From Tetmemena sp. SeJ-2015 (Eukaryota > Ciliophora > Spirotrichea > Sporadotrichida > Oxytrichidae), in NCBI GenBank assembly GCA_027382625.1, contig JAJKFJ010020804.1, forward strand, positions 123,157 through 187,156: a stretch of 64,000 bases of DNA. Direction: 5' to 3'. The notes beneath the pieces are model-generated. The model was given only the letters and a program-made list of their open reading frames with translations. It was not told the DNA's origin and did not search any database. The translations under genes were made by a program, and so were the position numbers. Below, in pieces: positions 11,886 through 24,200 of this stretch (positions are counted from its first letter, which is position 1; each line of letters begins with the position of its first letter).

Positions 11886-12244
11886 AAAGCCTATTTCTCT
11901 ATTATCAAAAATTAAATAGAAAAATCTTATTAGGCATTAAATTTCTTTACAGCTTAAAATTAAAAAAAATTTAAATTTCATTTTAAAAGCTAAAGGAATA
12001 TTTATTGAAGAAATGAAAAAATCTAGATGAGAACAAAATTAATAAAAGATAATTGTAAGATTAAGTTTGAGAAGTACGAGCTGAGCCAATATAATTCTTA
12101 AATTATTTAAAATGATAGAATATAAGAAACACAGGCATCGGATTCAATTATATCATTTTCCCTTTAATTCCTGATAAAATGGAATCAAAAGAACAGATCC
12201 ATGATAAATCTTTAAAGATAAACGAAAGAAGGAAAACCAATACC

Positions 12245-15200
12245 ATGAAAGGCATGCCTAAGTGCTATCTCTTTTTAGTAACAATGCTCCTCATACTCTA
12301 GAGTAAGTTTAAAAAGAATTCAAAGCCAACACTAAAAATAATTCTTGCTTTTCCAAAATATTTCACAAAGATGTTATTACTAATTTAACGTTGATTTTTG
12401 AAATTGTTAAAACCTAATTAACTTTGAACGAATTAACGTAATTGGAAGGGAATAAATATATAGAGGGCCATTAGGGAACTCACCCATTAGACATAAACTG
12501 TAAGTAAAAAAAACCCAAAAGAGATTAATAGGGCTAAAAAATTTAAATATAGACATCAGTAATTTTAAATTAATTACATTAAAAAATTTAGAAATGGAGT
12601 TTTTTTCTCCATCAGCCCCTGGCCATCATTAAATTTCTAGTTTAATAATTCCATGGCCACCCACCCCCCAAAAAAGAGCACGACAACTACAAAGAGTCAA
12701 AATTAAGTATGCTTCTATTTTTAAATAAATGCACTTATATGAACATCAATCACTATCATATTTATCAATTCAATCCAGATATATTTGAGTCAATATTTTT
12801 AAAATGTCTTAATTTTGGATTATTCTGAAAATCATGTAGAAGCAAAAATTTTGTAAAAATTTTAATACTTACTTTTGACTCTTTGTAGTTGTCGTGCTCG
12901 TTTTGGGTGGTGGGTGGGCCTGGGAATTATTAAACTAGAAATTTAATGAGTGGGCGCAGGGGGTCTGATGGAGAAAAAAACCTCCAATTTTCTAAAATTT
13001 TTTAATGTAATGTAAGTTATAATTACTGATGTCTATATTTAAATTTTTTAGCCCTATTAATCTCTTTTGCGATTTTTACTTACAGATTTATGTCTAATGG
13101 GTGAGTTCCCTAATGGCCCTCTATATATTTATTCCCTTCCAATTACGTTAATTCGTTCAAAGTTAATTAGGTTTTAACAATTTCAAAAATCAACGTTAAA
13201 TTAGTTATATAACTCTTAAATTATTAGGTGTTGAGGGATAAACTTACTTCCGCTAGATCTTTGGAAGCACTACCCCGCAGACTATAGGAGCAACTTCAGT
13301 TATGTCCCTATCAGCTGTGCTTCCTGCAGGTATTTTTTATGCTACGGGGGATACAATAATTTTCGATATTCCCTCACCAGGATCATTTACTCCCTCTACA
13401 AGTGTCTCGAACTGCGTCTCTGTAAGTGTCTTTGACAATTTTCGACCACATTTCATTGCTTTATTTTCAACAAGTGCTAGAAATACTTTTGTAGTAAACT
13501 AGTGTGCTTACAGTTGCTTCTTGTACGATAACAACGAACAGAGTTACCATGACTGTCAACTACGTTACTACCACTTCAACGCTCACGCTTTCTTTCAATG
13601 TGAAGGTTTCAGGATTCAAAAATCCTCCTTCTACCTCTCCTATCAATAACTTTGTTGTTACACTCACTAACTCAACTGCAACAGATTAATTTTAGTAATA
13701 TATAGATTATAATTTAATAGAGAGAAAAAATTTAGGCTATAAATAATTATAAACAAGAGCTACAACATAGACAGCTGGGACAATCACTAATTTCTTGCCT
13801 GATTCTCTCAATGCAGCTTCATTGTCTTCAAGCTCGAATGTGATTGCAAATACAGATGGAGTATCCCTTATTGTAAAGATAACTCCTAAGAATACTTTAA
13901 AGGCCAATGGATACATTTTCATTGACTTTAATACAGAAGGGGGTTATAAAATATCTTTTTTTAAATTTATTACAAAATTATTATAATTAATGCTTGATCT
14001 AATGAATTTATACTTATCATTCAATATTTTGTTCACACTTACCTTACTTAATTGTTCTAATTCATTCAATATTTTGTAGAATAGAACTTAATTTAAAAAT
14101 ATTGTAAACAAATTTTCTTGAAGAGAGCATTTAAAATTTAATTTTACTTCGAATTTTAATGCTTTTGGAGAAATTTATTTTCAGTATGAAAAATTTTAAA
14201 GTTTCAAAATTATTAATTTTGAAAAATTCTTTTTCTGATTTGATTGAAAATCATAGAAATATTATTCATTAAAAGTACCTAAACTCTTATTTCATGAAAC
14301 TTATCCCTCCACGACTTTCCTATCCTGAATCCATAAAATTCTAACCCCAGCTAAGCTAAGCATATGCTTGGCACTAATCCAGTTTGCTCTGGCATTTAAA
14401 ATATGTTGGCAACTTTTACCTGCTCTTATTCTTTAGCAAGTAGGCAGCTTTAAATCATCTAAGTATATTCTAATTATCAGTTATAATCAGTGGTATGATT
14501 AGCAATGATATTTCTGGAGGCACAACTCAAATTAGTTTTTCAATAACGACCTTCAATAACCCCATCTCAGCTATTCCCAAATCAAGCTAAAATTATTACA
14601 ACCACTTAATTTTATATTATAATAGCTTTTATGTAACTACTGCCGACAGCTAGGGTTATTACATTGACTAGAGCGCAAGTTTGTCAGTTACTGTTACTGA
14701 TTGGGCCGCATTCCCTTCTGCGAATGTGTATAGAGCAGATATTTAAGAGTCTTTAATGTAATTTTTATTGGACTTAAACCTATGTGAACATTTATGTAAA
14801 AAAGATAGTGTAAATACTGTAGATGAATTGTCTGTAGTAGGAATTTCATTTGCCACTTCAGCAGTAAAGAGTGACTTCTATGTGGAGCCAAGCTGTATGC
14901 TCAGAGTTGACTTTCCTGCAGACTAAGCCCGTCACTAGCGACCTTGAATCTATTTAAGGAGATGGCCTATTTTGCTTCATATTCAAGCTTCAGTGTCAAT
15001 GTGGCAGGGAATTATCTCTTGGTCTACGGTTGTACTAGCGCAAGCGGCTATTAACTAAGCGGCTTCGTCGAAATGACATCTCTTTTGAATGCGAATCAGG
15101 TTGCAACCACAAAGACTTTCAAAATCTCTCTGTATGCTGTTTATAATTCATAGAACTATGCCATTGCTGAAATAAGTAATTATATTGCTAGATAAGTTTT

Positions 15201-18200
15201 GCTCAGCAGACAAGTGATTTACAGATTGCTTCTAGCATTTTACAGCCAGGCATCATCACTTCATTCTCTATTTCTGCAGTTGATAGTCCTTACATCTAAT
15301 CCACTACTCGCTTTAAGTTAACTATACTTCCTGAGCACTCTGTGCCCACTAACTCTATGTTAATAATTAAATTCCCCTCCTCAATAACCCTAACAAGTTA
15401 GGCGACTTGCACTTTGTCCTCAGTTAGTGGAGGAATTTCAACTTCCCCAAAAAGCTGTGTGGTCAGCAGCAACACGCTCACAATAACAAATCCATTTGGA
15501 ACGGGATCTTATACTAAAAATGGTTCAGCTCTTTCATTCATTTTTAGTGTGGGAGGTACAAACCCTACCTCAGTTATAGATGCAGGAACTTTCACTGTCC
15601 TTACTTAATCTCTAGTAGATACTGATTACTATACCATAGATTTTATAATTAGGATTAGGATATGAATGAGCATAGATACGAGTGACTTCTCAGGATTATT
15701 AATTTATAAAATTATTAAGGAGTATACAAACCTTCCCCATTCTTATTAAACGCCGCTATAACACTTGTATCATCCTATCAGACTTCAAAATTAAGTCTGA
15801 TTAAAAACTTTTTTTAAGGTATGACTTACTACTCCCCTAGCACCTATACTGTGCAAATAACCCCTAATAAGAAAGATCCCAATTGGTGGAGTTATAGCAA
15901 TTTAATTTCCCTCTTAAATATCCTTGCTTGGAAGTGGATTCACCTCTTGTCAGATCACAATAGGTGGAGCAACATCTTCTCCATCTGGCTGCACTTTAAT
16001 TTAAAGCTCACCCCCTTAGATCAATATTACCGGTGCTTTCACTTCAAGTGCTTACACTAACACAGGAACTCCATTTTATGTAGTTTTGGGTGGTCTATCA
16101 CAATATAAATATGCTTTCCCATTAAATTAATTTTATTTATCCATTTAATATGGATGAGAATCTTATAAAAATAGTAATTTAAATGGACTCATTTAAAAGA
16201 GCATTTAATGAAATTATAAAGTTATTTGTGAACCATCTAAAAAGATGTCCAGTAAAAAAAGTGAAATATTTATAAATATAGATTAAAATAAGAAGGTAGC
16301 GATATTTTGTTAACTTTATAACTCTGAGTTACAAATAGTATGGTGTCAAGAAAGCCTTTTTATTATAATGCCTTGTCATATAATTTTTTAAAGAATGAAA
16401 TATTATTATGACTCACTCGAAATTAAGCAATTTCACAGAACCACCAACTTAATTTGATTCTCTATTTAATTTCCAAGTTTAGTGAATCCAAGAACTACAA
16501 GTGTGACTAATAGCTTCTATGTTGCAACCACAGATTCAGGTTTCAACGCTATAGAGGCCTTGAGCACTGGAATCACAGTCTAAATGACTTCCTTCCCTAA
16601 CATCACTATTTTCACTGCGACTCCTGCAAACTACACTACTGGAGTTTCTAATACCTACACTTTAGCTGTGACAGTCCCCCTTCCAATAATCTCAACAGAT
16701 ACAATTACAATTACTTTCCCTCCAGAGATCACACTTCCTTCCTCAGTAAATTGCGCTGTCAAGACTTCTCTAACAAGCGTAACTTGCAGTTTGGTCTCTT
16801 CTACCACGATAAAAGCAACTCTAGCTGTGACTGGAGGGACTTTAGCTGCTAGCACACAGTTTGCATTCACTCTTGCAAATGTGTAGAATCCACCAAGTAC
16901 GAAACCAACCTCTGCGTTTTCAGGAATTTCAATGAGTGACTCAAGTTAAGTACTGCTCACAAGATACTACGGAACCACAACTGTGCAAATGACTACTCCA
17001 GCCACTGTCTCAGCCAAATCTTTGTCCTAGGTTAGCGAAGCTCTTGCAACTGCAACTTAGTATACAATCACTTATATTACTGTCAACGATATGGCAGGTG
17101 GTTCAGCTTTCCTTATAACATATCCTACTACAGTTACTGTAACAAGCATTAGTTCTTGCTCTATCTTAGCTTCAAGTAAGTCTCAAAATAAACTCAAGGT
17201 TAATTTCAAGCTAAAAAAGATACATTTTTAAATGAACACTTATCACTCTTTCATATTTAATAGAAATTCGAATTAAGTTTCGAAAGATTTTGAAGCATTA
17301 ATAAGATTTTCTTAATTTTTTCAAATTTAGGTATTAGCTATACTGGCACTTGCTCTGTCGTAAGTGGCTCTAGATAGATATAAGTGTCAGGACTCACAGC
17401 AGCTGTGAGTGGTGGAAGCTCTGTGGTGATAACTCTTTCCCAAATCAAAACATTTAATTAATTGAATCACGAACCCTAACTCTCAGCAAGCGAGTGAATC
17501 TTAAAATTCATATTTATATGAATCTTTTTCTCTGACTTCTTACACTGATAATTCATTCAGCTACTCTTATGACACAATTCCAGACGGCTTGGTGCCTCAA
17601 TTTGAATGCGCTTACCCTTGCAAGACTTGCCCACCTACCAGCAAGTCAACTTGCCTCTCTTGCATAACAGATGTGACTGGTGAGCCATACATTTATTTGA
17701 ATGGTACCTCTTGCCTTGAAGCTTGCCCTGATGGCTGGTACTCAGATTCAAACCTAAAGTGCCAAAAATGTCCTTCAGAATGCAAGACTTGCTCAAGCGC
17801 AACTACTTGTCTCTCTTGCGATACCACTTCCCTCTATGCTTACCTACTGGAGGGATGGTGCTATTCGGTTTGTCCTAATTCAATGTGTTCAGTGAATTGG
17901 CAATGCCAGTTTTGTACTTTGACCCAGTTTCTCAGCATTGTAGTCACTCCCACTACAAAAACTGTTAGCGCAACTTCGAATACAGTATCTATCACATCAG
18001 TTCTTCCCTCTAGCAAAACCTATACAAATGGAGCTATCATAACATAAGGCTTTCATAGATAAATTTATCAACTAAATATTCATAACCTACTTGATCCCCA
18101 GCCCTGCTAGCTTCACACCATCTTAAACTGCATCTCTTTGTACATCTGTAAGCATTGAATTTGATCTTAAGCCCTATTTAGTCTACTTCTGGAGTCACAG

Positions 18201-21200
18201 TCAGCAATTGCTTGATACTCGCAAATCAAGTCTCAGCTAAGATATCTCTAACCAGTACATCTTTGACCTCACTTACTCTCAAGATTGCAAACTTAAAATC
18301 AAAATATTATTAACTTCAATAACCCCCCTTCTACTTGCAATGTCCCTGGAATCTATTAAAGTATCATTCTAAATTTATTTAATCATTGTGACGCTAGTTG
18401 ATTCCTCAGGTAATTCTGTTGCTCAATTTCTAAATGCTATTATGTCTGGCTTGCTTCTTAAAAAAATTTTAATTTAAAGACACACTTTTACTTTTTCCAG
18501 CTGCAATTACGACAGCAAGTCTGAGCTCTTCAAGCTAGATAGTAGGAGCAACAGGAAGTACTCTTACTGTTCAGTTAAATGTAGCAACTCAGCTCTTAGT
18601 TTACCAACTACATCTAAATTGATGCACCTTACTGGAATCCAAGCTCGAGTTCGCCCTTACATTTCATCTAAAGTCCAAGCCCAACCTGCATCAGCTCATC
18701 ACCTCTGTAATCTAGCTTGGCTTGTTCCTACTCTTATTAATTCTTTCATAATTAAGATAAAACTAAATGACTCATTCGATTCAAATAGAAAGCTTATTGC
18801 TTCTAGTATCCTAAGCAGTTCATCCTCTACTATAACAGCTGGAACTGCTCTCTCATTTACAGTCAGTGATTTGGAAAATCCATACTCAGGCGCACCAAAT
18901 TCTGGATTCGTAATAACCACTTATGACTCAAACGGATGTAGCATCGATCAAAGCAGTTCTCTCTCGCTTCAAGTCAATGATTTCAAAATAATTGTTTAAA
19001 TTTTAAAGATTGGGCTAACTTAAGTCTCTCATAAGTCACAAGATAAGACACTATCACAGAGATCAATCAGTATTCTTAATTTATGAATGAGAAAAGAGAT
19101 AAATTAATTCTGTTTTGACTGTGTCATTCAGCTTGTAATATCCAATAGACCAAAATTGCAGACTCAGAGTTTACTTCCCATCTGATATGCCAGTTGACTC
19201 TACTTTCTCTTCGGTCTCTGGAACAGGGCTTTTTGCAAGTACTACTACCTACACCACTCTTAGTGTGGCCTCTAATTATATTGAGGTCGATGGTTGCACA
19301 GCTTACTCAGAAATATATTTAATAAATAATTGACATAAGTTTATTTCAGAAGGAGGTCAAATGGCAACAGTTGTCTTAACCTCAATTAAGAACAAACCTT
19401 GGGTTTAGGAAACTTAAAGTTTCAAGTTTTAGCTCTATAAAGTTGTAGGTACTAGTACTTATTAGATAGCTAGAACTACTTCTGGAATACTTCAATTACT
19501 TAGATTTAAAAATTAAATGAATAGTTCTCCCTATCAATTCTTTCACAACCGGAGCCATACCGATATTTAATATTTAAATTTTAATGTTTATACAAAGTTT
19601 TAGCATAACTGCCGTCGACTCGTAGATTGTTTAGGACTTGACAACTTTTAAATTGACTATACTACCTTTAAATTCTATACCTACTAACTCACAGATCACA
19701 GTTATCTTTCCTTCCTCAATTGGACTCACTTCTCAGAGCGCTTGCACGTTGTCGAGTGTCTCTGGCGGTATAAGTGCTACAGGATTTACTTCATGCACAG
19801 TTAGCAGCAACACGCTCACAATAACAAATCCATTTGGAACGGGATCTTATACTAAAAATGGTTCAGCTCTTTCATTCATTTTTAGTGTGGGAGGTACAAA
19901 CCCTTCGACTGTGGCTGATGCTGGTACATTTGAAGTTTCAACATTTGCTGTAGTGGGAACTAATACCTATGCTATTGATGACTCAACTTTCTCTGGCAAA
20001 TATACTCCTTCTCCTGCCTTGCTCTCTGCTTAAGTCCTCTCTATTTCTAGTTCTGTCACAAGTGCCTACCCTTCCACCTACACACTTCAACTAACACCTA
20101 ATAAAACTATCCCAAGTGGAGGACAGATTATAGTTGTCTTTCCAACTTAGATCAAGTTCCCATCAGGGGTCACAAATTATCTTATTGATTATTTACATTC
20201 TAAACAAGTTTTAGTACCTGTCAAGCAAATTTAGGATCGGTAAAAACCGTAAATTGTGTAGTAACTTCCACATCGCCAATCACAGTTACAATAAGCAATG
20301 TTTTCTCAAGTGACTACACATCTAAGCTAACTCCATTTACTGTGATACTCGGTGGACTAAGAAACCCCAGAACGATGCAAACAACTGGTAGCTTCTCCAT
20401 AACTACACAAAGTTCAAGTGGATTGCCGATCGAAGCAGTTTCATCTGGTTTAACAGTGGCAATGACTTCAGTTCCAGAGCTGAACATATTCACAGTGGTA
20501 CCTTCAAACTTCATTAACGGAAACAAGAATGATTATCTGATCTCCGCTTAAGCAAGCTTCGACCTCATTAGCACGGACGTCATCAAATTATTATATCTAA
20601 TTAATTGTGAATTTGAAAGTATTTTATGATATAAGAGCTTAATTTGTTTAGTGAATTTACCTTCCCTACCGATTTCAGTCTTTCGAGCCCTACTTGTGCG
20701 GCATTGTCCCAGTTGCAAACAGCAAGCTGTTCTGCAATCGGTAATACTGTAACAGGAGTGTTGTCATTCTCCTCTACACCACTTAGTGCAGGCACCACAT
20801 TTGCCTTCTACGTTAAAAACATACAGAATCCTCCAAGTACTCAGCCCACCGGAGCCTTTACTGCAATTTAAGGATTCGATACGAGTGGTAATTAAATTGT
20901 AAAGTTTTCAGGAACACCAAAAGTTACTACCACAACTCCTGCTTTAATTTTAATTTATTTAATTTAAAGCTACAGTAACAACTTAATCTTTAACTTAAGG
21001 TAACACCATTAAATTTTCTAAGATTTTGTATTATACACAAACCTTGGTGTGGCTACTAAAATATTTATTAAAAAGTAAATCAATCATGAATAATTTAATA
21101 AAGATTTACTTACACAATCACCTTCACTAGCATAAATATACTACCCTCAGGAAGTACCTTTGTAATATTCAAATATTTTTTTTGAAGGATATATTTTGAC

Positions 21201-24200
21201 TATAAAATAAGTTTAATAAACTACCCTGCCGCTGTAACACCAACTATTCCATTCACAACTTGCCAGATAGTTTCTGGCTCTCAAACTTTTACAATGAATA
21301 GTTGTGTAATTGACACTTCAAGTAAAACAATAACACTCAGTAATGGATTTGGAGCAGCTGTAAATGGTGGTTCTAGTGTCGTTATTAAGATGGGGCCAAT
21401 ATCAAATCCATCTGACTACACTAACACCTTCATTCGTTTTGAATTAACTTTTTACACCGATTCTTTTACCGTGAAAACTTACACAGACAATACTCTTAGT
21501 TACATTATTGATCAAGTAGTTGATGGGCTCATCCCCGGATTTGCTTGCACTCTACCCTGCAAAGACTTGTACCGCAGCTAGCAAGACTCAATGTACTTCT
21601 TGCTTCACTTCAGGCACAAATCCCTTCCTAAATGGCTAAACTTGCCAAAATACCTGCCCTGCAGGAACTTATGCTGATGCCAATAAAGTATGCTAAACCT
21701 GCCCTACAACTTGCAAGACATGTGCAAACTCAACGACCTGCTTGACTTGCGACACAAGTGCCTCAAGCAAAACTCAGCTACTTTATAATGGCCAATGCGT
21801 TGCAACTTGTCCCGATGGGACATTCAATTCTTCAGGTACTTGCACAACCTGCAACTTACAGCTTTGTAAAACTTGCTCAGGTACAGCAACAAATTGCACT
21901 TCTTGTCCAGCCACTAAGCCTTTCCTCACTGCAGCAAATTAATGCCAAACCTCCTGCGACCCTGGCTATGTATCAATAAACTATCTATGCACTAAATGCA
22001 AGTCACCTTGTGCAACTTGCTTAGTATCCACAACTACTTGCACTTCATGTCTTAGTGGGCTACTCTACGGAACAACCTGTATTGCTGAATGTCCATCAGG
22101 ATATACTTTAGTTAATGGAAGGTGCGTTGGATGCGACCCTAATTGCCAACAGTGTTCTGCTACCAATTCTTCTTAATGCCTCCTGTGCATTATTTCTATT
22201 ATAGCTCATTTATTGGAAAATCAAATTGATTTATTATATTAAAATGTCTTTAAGAAGAGGCATTTGAAAAGAGTCCAACTTAAATAGTTATTATGCCATT
22301 CAGCATAATATTCTAATAATTTTTTTCTTTGCAATTTTTGTGTTGGAACGCCAGTCTATAGTTATAATTTAACGCGAGGTGTAAATTTCATATTTGAATT
22401 TAAGTATACTCATCATATCTCCCTGTTGAGATGTGTTGAGGCGAAGATTTAGAAGAAACTCATATTAATTTTTGATTAGCTTTCAAACAAGCTGTTGATC
22501 ATAAGGTAATCTGTAATTTCAACAGGCACTAAGTTACAACTCCTCATTAATTATTTTAATTCAATCACGATTTTAATTTATTTTGTTCTATAATCATTTG
22601 AAATTGCAAAACAGGATACTTCGTTATAAATTCCTACTTGCTTTAGCTCTTGCCCAGAAGGCTATAAAGCAGATGCCAATAATATAACTTGTGTTCCAAT
22701 CCAAACCACACCTTCCAGTGTTTCAGTCACAGAAACTAATATTTACAACAGCATAATTGCCTTACTTCCCTTTCTTGATCATAGCTAAATGTTTATTGTA
22801 TTTGCCAGATTTAAACAGCACTGATTCTTGGGTTAGTTTCTGTTGGAGGATGGTGGAAGGATAGGAAATCTATAATCCCTTCGAATTGCGTTGCTATGTG
22901 GGGCCCAGTGCTCTTCCTAGCTTTAGCTGCTTAATTGATATTGTCATATCTATGGATCACTAATATTCAATATGATGCTGATATAAAAACAACAACCACA
23001 AATACAACAACTTCTCTTTAGTTACTTCCAGATGAATCTTCCTTCTCAAACAATAATAGAAGATTTTTAGGAAGCACAGTAATGCTAACCAATTTCGGAG
23101 CTCCTATAATTCCAATCGTATTTTATGGCACTGCATTTGCGTTAGTGATCTTCCTGCTTCTTAATCTGTGCTTCCTAGTGATATTTTTAACTTTCATTAG
23201 AAGAGATCCTGGCTACTAAGAATATAGACGAAGCTACTGTTGTACTCCAACTATGATTATATGTATCGGAGTTATTCTAGGTTTCCAAACCTCTAACTTC
23301 TACTACTCGCGTTTCTTTGGTTTGAAAAGCTTTTTCGTCCCACTTTAGGAGAAAGTGAGACTCCACACTATCCTTAATATTTTGACAATAATTCACATAG
23401 TTCTCTGCCTTTTGCCAGTAATATTTGTGGACGTCTATGGCTTGCTAAAGTACAAATGGGGTAGTCAGTTCTATATAGAGATCATTGAGACTTTTGTTCT
23501 CTGCTTGCTGTTGCTTTCCTTTAAGATCTGGGATTTCTCTGCCTAAAAGCAAGCGCTTAAACCTGAGGAGGCTGATCTACTTGCATATGCTGGGGTATTT
23601 TAATGATTTAAATCTAATTAGAGTACCAGACATGAGCATGGAAGAGGATCGAAGATTAGACGATGAAAGAAAGAGGTACAATGGAATGACTATGGAGGAA
23701 TACCTCAATCACCTCCTTAATTAAAAAGAGATCGAGAAGGCAGCCTTTGACACAAGAAGGCCTCTCAAGAGAGCCAACTTTAAAAGCATTAATTTTCATT
23801 AAGTCAATTAATGAAGAACTCTATGGGAGATCTGGGAGACAGAACCAAAGAAGAAGATGAACGCAGAGTCAACACTGATCCTCATTCATAATTTTCGTAC
23901 TATAAATTTGATCCACTCGACGAAAAGCAAAAGAAGCGTTATGAGAGATGGGAAGGCAGCTTTGACGACGATCGCTATCCAAATAACTGCTATGCTGAGG
24001 CTGGAGATCAAGAGAAAACTCCTCTAGATCCTAGCAGGATAAAGAAGAAGGTGATCTAGTACGGAGACTATGCAGAAGATGGAGAGGACTATGATCAAAG
24101 TTAATTTGTGATAGCATTAAATTGCGTAATGATAAAGAGTATGAGAGAAAGATAAGAGAACTTTTCCATGGCAAGAATCCAGCTGATGAAAGAAACGACC

